NCBI RefSeq assembly: GCF_000003815.2
Contig: NC_049979.1
Coordinates: forward strand, 24,846,255 to 24,910,254
Source: Branchiostoma floridae
Lineage: Eukaryota > Chordata > Leptocardii > Amphioxiformes > Branchiostomatidae
DNA length: 64,000 bases
Direction of reading: 5' to 3'
The translations under genes were made by a program, and so were the position numbers. Shown one piece after another: positions 25,401 to 37,400 of this stretch. The notes under the pieces were generated by a model. That model was not told the DNA's origin, did not search any database, and saw only the letters and a list, made by a program, of their open reading frames with translations. Position 1 is the first letter of the stretch, and each line of letters begins with the position of its first letter.

Positions 25401-28400
25401 AATATCTGAGAGTTCGATTCCTATTTCTGTTTACAAAAGCGCACCACGTTAGGGCACACTGTCCAGCGTAGCACAAAATTGGAAGGAACAATCACAAACA
25501 GGCCGCTTGTAACGTTGAAGGGTACATGAACCGTTTTAATGCATTTCTTATCCAAGTATGTCATTTAGATGAATGTACTGTATAATAAAATCATTCATGA
25601 AACCTTGACCACTCTCTGACAACTAGCGATGGAGCGACGTGAGTTTTAGCATGTGGAAAAGCGTGCTATGTTAGGGCTGCTCCCGTAATACCATAATAGC
25701 ATACTACAAAAGAATTAAGTACACCAGAATTAAATAACCATTTAATCATATTATTAAAAAAATCCCTAATTATGACCAAATTGATATCAATGATTCATCG
25801 TGATGAAAGTTATTTTTCTACTTTTTCTGCTATAAACTATAGGATGGGGACAGTTAGAGGGATCCATCATTCTCTTCGCCAAGAAGAGTATGAGATTGCT
25901 TGACTTGAGTCTGTATGTAGGTCAACAGCATATAACTCGAGAAATTGTGGATGGAACTTTGTGATTTTTGGTAGGTGTGTAGCNNNNNNNNNNNNNNNNN
26001 NNNNNNNNNNNNNNNNNNNNNNNNNNNNNNNNNNNNNNNNNNNNNNNNNNNNNNNNNNNNNNNNNNNNNNNNNNNNNNNNNNNNNNNNNNNNNNNNNNNN
26101 NNNNNNNNNNNNNNNNNNNNNNNNNNNNNNNNNNNNNNNNNNNNNNNNNNNNNNNNNNNNNNNNNNNNNNNNNCCTGGCTCTTACCTATGGTGCTGTAGC
26201 GGGATTTGTATGTAAGTGCGTTTGTCTGTAAGCAAGATAACTCGAGAACCCTTGAATGGATCCTGATTATATTTGTTAGGTGGATTGGGGTTAGGAAAAC
26301 AAACGACAAGTTCGATAATGGGTACCCTAGTGGCTGCCTAAGGTACTGCAGCAAAACTTTTAATTTTGGCACTTCGTGTTCTGGACATGCTGTGGTCATG
26401 ATTTTTGAGTGGTAGATAGCCCTTGAAACAGAGAGTAAGTGCTGTGAGTTTGGACCCCCTAGCGGCTTTTTGGGAACTGCAGGCACCGATTTCCGTTCAA
26501 ACTTTGGACGAGGATAACTTGAGAACGTGTAAACAGATCATCATGATTTTCGGTATGTAGATAGAATGAGTGATGAATTATACAATGTAATACTAATTAT
26601 GCAAATCAGGAGCTTATTTGCATAATTAATGAGGAAAGTTCATAAATCCATGCCAACAGCATATAACTCAAGAAGCTGTGTATGGATTTTCATGATATTT
26701 AGTATTTAAGTAGCGGCTGCGGAAAGGAAGGTTGTGTTCGAAAATAGTTGACGTAGCATTTTCCGTTAGGACGGTAGCGGGCCGAGTGTGTGCGTCCTTT
26801 TGTTTGTGGAATGCATAACTCGAGAAGCCTTGAAAAAATCCTGATGATATTTGGTAGGTGGGTAGGGGTCAGGAAAACGAAGATAAATTATGATAGTGGG
26901 CCCCCTAGCGGCTTCCTAAGGTACTGCAGCAAAACTTATTAACAGAAATAAACTGTGCTCTATATATCTCATTTTGACCTATATCTATGGACACAGCTGT
27001 TATACAGATGGTTTGCTGGAGGACGCCCTTACACTGGGGACAAAGTCTAAATTGACAAGCATGAAATTCTGATTGACCAGGGATGCTACCAGGTCATCTG
27101 TCAGGTCACAGTCTGGTTTTGGTAATGTTTGTGTGTTTGTGAGGAACAATAAGACCTTAAAGTCTTAAATAAAGGCATGATTATTTGGCGAAGAGATGGG
27201 TTCGTTGAACTCTAGTTATGATATAATACTATACCCCTTACATCAAATGCTACTGATGTCATATTGTAGATGAAGGTAGCTTTAATTTTGGAAAGATGCA
27301 TACAACAAAATATGCATTATGCTAATGAGTACCCCATCTGCATGATTCATCCAGAAACTTCATCTTTTCGTTATATAGGGATTTCCTATTGGACATATAG
27401 GTGGCTGTAGGAAAGGTGAATACAATGATGCGTTGAATATGCAAATTAAATAATGCCGTCATTTGCATAATCAATGTTGAAACTTGATATTTTTGTTGTG
27501 GTAAATGGTAGGAAATTCATATTGGTGATTCGAGAATACTAGTTAATAGTATTTCCTCTGTAGTCTCATATCGTCTCATCATTCCATCAAGCAATTGTTT
27601 ACCGAATCGCATGGATGATTTGTTTTCTACAGAAAACCTTACATTAACCGAGACAAATTGTAGATATACAATTAAGAGGGAAATAGTTCCGCCTGAAATC
27701 CTGCATGGTTTCTCGTTACATTTATACCCACATAACTTACACTCACCGCAAACCTGTTTATATTGGTGATACCAATATTTTCACTTTAGTCCAGAGTGTG
27801 CTCCAGACATGGTGCATAGTATCTCCGAACTGCCATGCTATCGTATGCTACAGTGTTTTGGAACAAAGGGAGTTCAAAATGCGACATAGCCTGAGGTCAA
27901 CACATGCTTTCGTTTGGCCCTTTATCTCACCAGGCGGCCCTAGCTGTTCATAGATAACGCGGAGGAAATCCTACCATAATTTCCTTCTGGTGCCGTTTGA
28001 ATAACACCAAGGGCGAAATCTTAAGGCGCCACCATGGTCGGAACGTGCCAGCATAGATTCAAACGGAATCCCTGGACCCTGGACATTTGTATAAATGGTA
28101 TATCCTATCGTCTCAGTATTGTTGGTGATACTTGCCATTTACGCACGATATCGTCGTCTTCACTAGAGGATGAATCTACCATCCCCATTGGCACAATCGA
28201 GTTAGATCCCCTTCGCCTTTGCTAGATTTGGGGTAGAATGTCTGTGTATGCTGTCAATTCAGATACCTGGGTTAAAACGTCCGTTTTGCAGCCCCCCCCC
28301 CCTATGATCCTATCACAGTCAAAATGCAAGAAAACAACCAAACACAAAAACAGAGAATTTTGACGCTGTCGACACTCTCTATATTGCTTGAACTGATTTC

Positions 28401-31400
28401 ATTGGGCAGTTAGGATCGATCTATACACCTTTTTCACGGGGCGGCGATGATAGATCGAAAACGGAGTTCAATAGGGCAAACAGACAAAACGTCTTTCTAA
28501 AATCAGCTCCCATTTAGATTTTAGTTTTCCACCAAACCACAAAATATTATAACTAGTGTTATGCAACGAAAGATGTAGCGTAGACTGATGCCATAGTACC
28601 TTAAGAGATGCAAAATAAAAACAAAAAAATAACTGAAAAACTCCCAGTGTTTGATGCCCAAAAGTGCCTTTGTACATTATTGTATACAATAGGCTAGGCT
28701 ATTAGCTACCCTAGGATTCAAAATAATTATATTTCAGCCATACCACAGGTACGGTGTAATGCATTGTATCTGTAATTATATTTCAATCCATAAATATTCC
28801 AAATAATTGTTTTCTGTCGCGTCTCTTCTTTTAACATGGGGCTTAGAAATTATTATATTAAGGGTTTTTAGTTATTTTTAGACCAAATATATATTTTGGG
28901 CCCCTGCGCCCTTGTATTACAACCTTTTGACCTGAAATTTGATACAGAGGTACACCGGACATATGCTCACAGGACAGTATCAACTAGGGATGGGTACCGG
29001 TACAGAAAATTCATGTCCAGCTTCGGTTCAGGTCCAGAGGATCAGGTCCATGTCCGGACCTGAACCTGGACCTGATTCAGTATGTGAGAACTTGTGACTG
29101 GACGATACTGAAGACATTTCGCTACAAAGAAATCTGTTCCGTAGAGTACTGTAAAACCACCGCGAACATTTTTCCATAACAGTAAGAGACTGCAGAGCAT
29201 GTTGCTACTGCGAAATTAAAACCACCGCGAAAAGTCCATTTTCCCGCTACCGCGAAATAAAATTCCCGCGAACTTCAATGCATTTACAGTATTCGACTCC
29301 CCACTGGCGTTTTAAAATCCTACAAGGCTAACTGCCTGGTATAAAGGACTATAGACTCTACTCTGCTTCGCTCTACTCTTGTTATTTTCCTCGACCGGTA
29401 AGCCCCAAGTGTGAATACCTGATCATATAATCAGTTCATTTTCCAGCTCCAACATCCGGTCTACCGATTTTTTCTAGGTCCGGTTTTTCCGGACCGGTCC
29501 AATAAAAAAACGGTTTTGTACAGGTGTGCCGGGGGCGAAATCACTAGCGATCTCGATCTCGCCCTCCATAGTATAAATATTAAGTTAACGTAATTACATG
29601 ATGATAAGACAGTTGAAGTTGTTTCGGACAAGGAGGGTTGGGTCCTTGTATTCCCATTATTGCATATACTGTACTTGAGTCTCGACATAAGATTTATTTC
29701 ATTGTATTCACCTGTCCTCAAGCAACCTACATGTATAAATCTCCAGTATGAAGCCTCTACCATGGATTGACCAGAAAAAAAGTATGAAATGTCTTTATCA
29801 GTTATGTAGATAAGGTATTCATTAGAATATCGCACATTTGCAATATGCACCTAGCCTATGGGTATCTTCACCTACAATATGACTGTTTTTCTAGTATCTA
29901 GAAACTCTATCAGGTGTTTTACCCGTGTTTCTTAAGACTGGTACTTTACCAGTATTTTTGTAGCATTTCGCAACAGGTATATGAACTTGCGCGTAGTTAG
30001 CGTTTTAATAAGAAACTATTATTCACTTGTGTTTTTGTTAGTGCGTTGGAAATGTTTCCTGCACAAATAGGAAATACTGTGACAAATTAAAAACAAGTAG
30101 CTGACTTATTCCGTACCAAAGATGGTGTTGATTTATACGTTCGCGATAGCTCTGTTTTTTCCTCAAAAAAGTGTCTTTTTCATTTCAATGGCTTGTTTGC
30201 ATCGAACCATATAGTATCGACTTTTTAGGTATAACATCTTCAGGTAAAGAGGTGCCATATAGGTGCCAGGTAACACACCATATACGTTACTCCCCAGGTG
30301 CAGCATAGTACCAGGTAGCGAGCCTAATATGTAGTTGCTCTTGAGAACTCTCCGAGAAGCAATGTCCTTAAGGGCGAGATCGCTAGTGATTTCGCCCCCG
30401 GGGGGGCGAGATCACAGGGGGGGGGGGGGGGTTGGGCGAGATCGCTGTCACACCTGTACGGTGTACCGGTACTCACCCCTATAGTATCAACACTTTTTTT
30501 GCATACATCACTTCCAAAATGAGTTATTTTGAGATTTTGGCCCATTTTTGTAAATGTATATTTTACGCTACCATGCCCTTGTATTAAAACCGAATGACCT
30601 GAAATTGAGGATGCGTACAGTATGTGCCCTCATGACTCCATTTACGTGTATGGTGTACATTACTTAAAATGGTTAGATTTGGGATTTTTTGTCATCTTTC
30701 CATCCTGTGTCATGCAAAGTCCAGCTGATCGGGAATTTGGTATAGGAGTAGCTTAAGCACTAGAAATGGAAAATAGGTCACATAGACCAGTCCATTTTGC
30801 ATACGGTGTTCTGGAAGACGCTATTCTTGTATGGGGGCAACTTAACAAAAATACAGTTTGGAGTGGGATGATGTTGTGAGACAAGTCAATTCCTGCAAAC
30901 GGTTGGTATGGAACAGTACGTTTTCGCAGATGATGGGTTGAAATATGCTGTAATTGTTCCCGAGCAAATGTCGGCCTTTCCAGTGTTACTGCTTCTTTCT
31001 TCTTATCCTGTCAAATGTTGAAAGCGATAGGGCCTTAAAGGTAACCTAAGCAATATTACATTGTTAAAAGTGGAGATATTCTGAATAAGGCATATTGACA
31101 TCTAATGCACTATTTTAGCACATTTACATCATTATTTCATAAATTGAGCCGTTAGAAACGGCGCGGGAACGAGTTGCACAAGGATTCCTGATCAAGTCCT
31201 TATTTTTTTTTGGGGGGGGGGGGTACAATAATAAGGAATATCCTCGTGCAACTTGTCTCTGGGTCGTTTTTAACTGCTCAAAGTATGAAATGAGGATGTA
31301 TATGTGAGAATACAGTGCATTAGATGTCAATATTATACAGATTGCCTTATTCAGAATATTTTCACTTTGATGCTGTAATATTGCTTAGGTTGCCTTTAAC

Positions 31401-34400
31401 TCTGGGTGTTTAATGCTTCCTGACAGAGAACGCCGTGAGTGTTAACATTGTTTACATTTACCTATTGCCGAACCCAAGATGAAGATAGCCCCTGTTCGAT
31501 TTACTGGACTTGATTTATGTACATTCTATAACGTTACCGACATTCTATTTCAAATGAGTCATTTACAGTTTATCAGATATTCCCTCCCAGTGAAACAACA
31601 CCCCTAATCTTAAATGTGGCATAGTCCTCAACTAATGACAGCTTTGCTACCAAAATCGTCTTTTATTTGTCTGTCGTCATTACCTCTTTTGTAACGGTAA
31701 ATTGGTAATTAATCATGAATCGAGGGATAAAGTCGTCTGGGTTGATGTGCTTTGATAAGCGCTTTGGTGATGTTAGTGGCGGGGTTGGAGCAGGAACCGG
31801 GCAATTTGCAGATATGCCATATAGGGTGATTGCACGTGATGCACAATCATCCATTACTTGTTTGAATCCATAATCTAGAGAAGTTATAAAATCTGCATGT
31901 GTATTACCTGACCACACACGACGTAATTTCATAACCAACTTATTCAGTAACATTCTTCTTTAATCATGCAGCATGAGACGATATCAACGCCACAGATACC
32001 TGAGTTCAAACACCCAGTATTGTGCATCGGCACCTCCCAGAAGTTAGGAGAAAAGGGAGAGTATCCGTTGATTTTTTAGTGATGCATATCGTCGTTTTTG
32101 TGTGAAACATTAAGCCAGGCGTTTTCATCTTTCTACCAACTGTTCTTCACTCTTTTATATTCAACAATTCTCTATTCTATAAAGCTCGGCCCCATTTATG
32201 ACACATTTACATCAACTTGGCGCCTCTGACTTTGATCTTACTGTTGTGACTTTGATCTATCTAAAGCTACACTCACTTCCGAAGCTTTAAGATTACTGAT
32301 AGACACATGGAAAGGAATGTAGAAAAGAATGTGACATTTGCACAGCGCGCTTTACTGACATTTCATGCAGGGTGATGTGGCACAATATAGCATAACTTCG
32401 ACGACGCTCCTTGGGCGTTGAGGTGAGATTGACATTTGCTACAAGGGTGGAATGCTTCGGTACATGTGACATTTAGATAAGTAGTGCGACTGTGACGTTG
32501 CAATCAATCGCTATACAACAGTTACAAGACTGACAATAAAAATATCATTGCCATGACGACGATTGAGGGGCACAACAATTCAGCTCAGATCAGAAATAGA
32601 CTGGAGCTTTCCTGTCGCACTATCCCTGGCATAATATACTAGCCCACCTGTAACATAACCCTACAGCCAGCAAAAATGTACTATCCCTGGTACAGCACAA
32701 TGGTCTGCCAGTAACCTAAACCTACATCTGAGCACTACAGTGTGTAGTAGAGAATAAAAAATAAGGAAGAACCAACTGTTTCCATCACTTCTGTCGTTGA
32801 ATGATTTTCTTGCACCTAACCCACATGGCTGTCCTACTTCGTAATATTCCAGTCCTTGGATAGTATAATAGGCCTTGAACAATTATATTTGGCTCTGAAT
32901 ATGATAACCATTTGGATGCCATCATTCAAGATGATGACCTCTATATGAAGTATTTCCTGTCTGCCTGTGGCGTATGGCTTGAACAAGCTCTAGAAAAGAA
33001 AATGTATCCTTCATAACATAACATAACATAACATAACATAACATAACATAACATAACATAACATAACATAACATAACATAACATGATCCATTGTGCAGAG
33101 TTTCCCTGTCTACCACTTAAGTTTCTTGCATACCCAGCATACTGCATTGCTCACTCACTCGTCCTCTTGCACAAGGTGCGTAGAGCCAACTGATTTCACT
33201 AGGGTCCTCCACCATCCTCTGTTTGTCGCTGCAAGCTGCGCCTGCTGCATACTGCATTCCTGTGGAAAAATGCCTGTGCAATTCATAGAATTTTTGCAGA
33301 CTGAACGCAATATATACCACTTGACGACTCATCTGAGGCGTCGTCAAAAACGATACACAGAGTCCAATTGTAAACGATAGTAAAAAAAGCACGTCACGTA
33401 TAAACACCACACAGTTTGTACTGTCATGTATTCACATTTGGAGCTATCATTGGAGAATGTATCGCTAGTGTGCATTTCAGGCTGTACATTCCATTACTTT
33501 CTTACCCTAGAGGCCTGGCTATGTTAGTGCAGTAGGGGGCAGGGTAGATTCCCGGAAATCTACAGCTTTATTTACCGTAATGAAAATGGTATCATTTTTT
33601 TCTGTCTGTGTGTCTGTGTTTCCGGATATTTGTGGTCAGCATAAATTAAGAACTTCCGTACGGCTTATTATCCATCCATGGCTGACAGCCAGTCATCTGT
33701 CATCTTAACCAAGGCAGTTGTTGTCGAGTGATTAGGACGATAGGCCTGTTGTGCAGTCGACACAATATTGTTAATGGTTACATAGTGCTGTCCAGTAGTC
33801 ATTTGTACCAAGTTTGTTTGGTGGAGTCGGATACTCTGCCAAACAGATTCCTTTGTAGCCAATTAGACCATTGTTTTGAGTTTTAACGGATAATCGGCGC
33901 GGGTCCGTGTTCAGGTCCAGAACATGGGTCTTACAAACAAAGGTTCAAAGCAATCATAAGTACTGGCATGGTTATCTCGCCTGTTTGCCGGCTCTACGAG
34001 TCAGGCTTTTTCGAAAATCATATTTTGCTTTTTTGGGATGAAATGCTATCAAGAAAAAATGCCATAAGACAAAAATCATATCATAAGGATTAAATCATAA
34101 GCCTGCCTTTCTGTTCGACTTGTCCCCATGGTTATGGTTATGGTAAACTGACCCGAGACCGGCGAGAGATGAGACCTGATCTAATTATGAACTCACGAGT
34201 ATGTAGCCATCAAATAAATGCATGCATCACCTGTGCGTGATGCTGAATCAGCCACATGGAAAACATTGCCTTGAAGGCTCCTCTACGGGCGTGCTGTTCT
34301 CTGGCTGCTACTGTGAACAGTTGCGTCTGATGTAGTTTCTCTTTTCGTAAACATCGACAATATCAGGGAAAACTGAAACCATCACAACAGGCTAAAAATG

Positions 34401-37400
34401 TATGAATCTTTAACGTCATTAGTAGAAAAAAAATGGTCGTGATGAAGTCTGCTATGGGGGCAATAAAAATCGTACGACGATGGAGAAACTTTGAACATGT
34501 TCAAAATCCATTTCAGCTCTATTTCTGTCATAGGAGGCTCCCCGATTTACTATGATTTACCTGAGATTGACGCAGGTACGCTCTTATGACCTCATCGTAC
34601 GATGCACTACGATTCTTGTGACCACGGCTTCATGTATTTAAACCATTGCTTCCGATTCTTCTCCGACTTATGACGTACTGCGCTTATACCGCACATAAAA
34701 CCTCCATCGCAGTAAATCGTACTATTCTTGTGACCGGGGCCTTGCGGGGTGACATACCCTTTCGTTAGCTGATTACAAGACGGGAATGCCAGGTCTCCCG
34801 TCCGAGTGAATGGTGTAAATCCACGTATGGCTGATGCGAGACGGAGGTTCGCCAAGCTTCCATCTGGGTGATTTGAAGTGAATCATCAACGACAGAAGGA
34901 TTTGCACCATTGCACACCGGGGCATGTCCTTTCTCTTTTTCGAAAGGTGTGGTGGGTTCTTTAACGTGCCTGTGGTGTGGCTCTCCCTAAACACGGGGCT
35001 TGCATTTAACGTCCTATCCGAGGGACGGGCCTAGCCGAAGCTAGGTACTCATTCTCAACCTAGTGAAGGGTAGAAAGTGCCTTTCCTACGGGCACAAGGT
35101 CGGCGACACGGCAGAATTCGAACTGGAGACCTCTTGGGCCCAACACGCTGCCGATTGCGCCACGGAATCCCACAGCATAATATATATTGCACCATTGCAC
35201 ACCGGTTTATAATACCGTGAAAGTATTATATAGGCAGTATTAAGCTCTCTTGGTCAAGGGTTTGGATGAAAGGAGGAATTCCTTGTGTTGAAATCTCTCA
35301 TAGCTCAGAAGTGCACAATGATATTTAGGGATTTTGAGCGGGAAGGGCTTTATCCCTCCGACAATGTCATCAATGCATGGATTGATTCATAGATGGATCA
35401 AAGACGACTTAGTCTTGGACGGTCATAAGGGACGAATGAGTAGTTTTGTGCATCTCCAATTTATTGTGAAGCATGTTGATCGTGTTTCTTCCTGTCGTCA
35501 GAAGTACTATCTGCAGTGATGTCTGATGAGCATGTGATGACGATCCGGAGCAAACTCCACAAATCACGAGAAAAGGTTCAAATGAAGTTAAATTTATAAC
35601 CTGTCCAACCCTTCAGCGTTTTGGCTAGAAATCCACGATAAGGTGCTAGTTCATTAGCCCATGTCGTCTTGTAAGAATTTAATGCAGACAGTCGTGGTGC
35701 AATATCAATGACTCCAAGCCCATTCCATGCGCCAGTTGAAGATCCTATCAGCAGAATGTTATTTGTGCAAATCGTATCAGGCAGTTTCGGCTGAGTATAC
35801 AAGCCAGATAATATTAGTTCCTGGCGCCTTCAACGAAATTGGATTGCCCCGTTTCTCCAGAAAGAAGATACCCCGGATGAAGACACTCGACGAAGCAAAT
35901 GCCGTGTCGTAAACAGTCATTGCCTGTCTTTAAAGGGGCATTCCACTCCAGAGGCGAGTGTTATGTTCTGATAGATAATATTTTTTGGGGATACAAATGC
36001 ACCCGACTTTTCGCAAAGTTACCTCATTTGTCTTTTCGACAATAATCCTTTCCTAAATCCAAGTACCCACATATGGACCCGCTTCTAATCACGGTACTGC
36101 GCCGTATATGATTCTGCGACTTCTGTCACACTTTCTCGCTAACAGTTGTGGGGAAAAGCTTGATAAAGCAGTCAAGGGCCAATTACACATTTAGAGAGAG
36201 ACAAAAATGTTTGAAGACTGCCTGCCACTTAAGTATAAGAAGTTGAAAGTAGGTCAACGTAAAATGGCGGCGCTAAAACTGCTTTAAAATAAAAAAAAAT
36301 GTTGGAATACAGAAATTTGGTCACCTTTTATAGACCATTCTGCTTTTATACATGGACAAATATTAATAGTCACGTGATCAGAGTAACTGAATCGTCACTC
36401 CTGAAGAAGGTCGACGGAAGTGCGACTGAAAATTCGAGGTGAGAATAATTTGTGTTGTATGACAGTTGAAAAACTTCAATATAATTGAAACGTGTTGGCT
36501 GGCCGTTCCGATGACGTTAGTGCACACACACAGTCTAAACAGTGATCGTAAAACATCATAGTATTGAAATTTACCGTCCTGTTCCCATGGTCAGAGTCAC
36601 GTCCTCACCCACCGGTGCACAATTGGAAGGGTCATCAGGGGCATTCAAGAACTCGTTTGCTACCCCGCATTTAGGCTTCAATTTGTGCTGAATTTGACCA
36701 AACAAAGTTGATTCATGCATGATTATTTATTTTCTGAGGACTTATAATACTCACTTTTAGAGTGGAATGCCCCTTAAGATAACGGTCGATACCATTTCGA
36801 AAACGGTCGTTGCCTTTTCACCAGTCGATGCCAATCTTAGCTGTATTTAAGGGACGGTGCATTATATATAGGCTATTGGTATACTCATACTGACAATACA
36901 TCAGTATGTACAAGGAGGTTGATATTTAAAAAGGATTATACTGTTCTTAATAAGGAATATTCAACCAAAATAAAATTCCTTCAGCTATATTTATGAGCCT
37001 TTGTATCAAAGTTATTACTACCTACGTTCAAATACGTGAAGGACAGACAACACCTATATAGTCGTGCGATTTTTATCGTTGTGGGCAAAGGTTGTCTTTA
37101 GACATTTGTTCAGAATATTGCGGGACACCCGCGGCACAGGATTCCATCGCGGTGCGTGCGTGACCCACAGTGACCTCTTGCTCGCAAAACAAAAATGGCG
37201 GAAGAATTCGTTATTGCCATAATGCAGAAGATTATCATCTTTTGCTTGCAAACAAACATTGTCCTATAGATATGACGCAGAGTACGTCAACAAAGGCTGA
37301 CATCCTGAGGCCCGCACATATAATAGTTGTCACGGTCTAAAGTGGGCCTAAAGTGTATAAAGAAAGATTAACTCAAAATATCGCGGTACCTTTAAAGTCC

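Larger units (their letters stand above)
28985..30482 (+). mobile_element. hAT-like MITE with two nested insertions
   Basis: Starts tagggatgggtaccggtac and ends gtaccggtactcacccctat, with AGTATCAAC on both sides (28976-28984 and 30483-30491). The core repeats caggtcc/ggacctg, as in the 433 bp copy at 58185-58617. It is enlarged by a TA-flanked MITE at 29149-29289 and an inverted-repeat insert at about 29521-30456. Confidence 0.7.
28860..30730. mobile_element. fragment of the palindrome-type repeat split by a nested hAT composite
   Basis: 28860-28984 and 30492-about 30730 resemble units of the 9.5-10.6 kb tandem repeat (tgacctgaaattt, then a cacatg-like word). Between them sits a hAT-like MITE (28985-30482) flanked by the direct repeat AGTATCAAC, itself carrying two further insertions. 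This gives a relative insertion order of three layers. Confidence 0.65.

Noticed and set aside
31663-31953. 96-codon minus-strand ORF
   Set aside because: No domain, no splice context, and located in repeat-rich intron DNA.
35578-35912. Overlapping ORFs on both strands conserved between arms
   Set aside because: Conservation between arms is expected for alleles; no domain, no splice logic, and the hAT MITE site lies in one of them.
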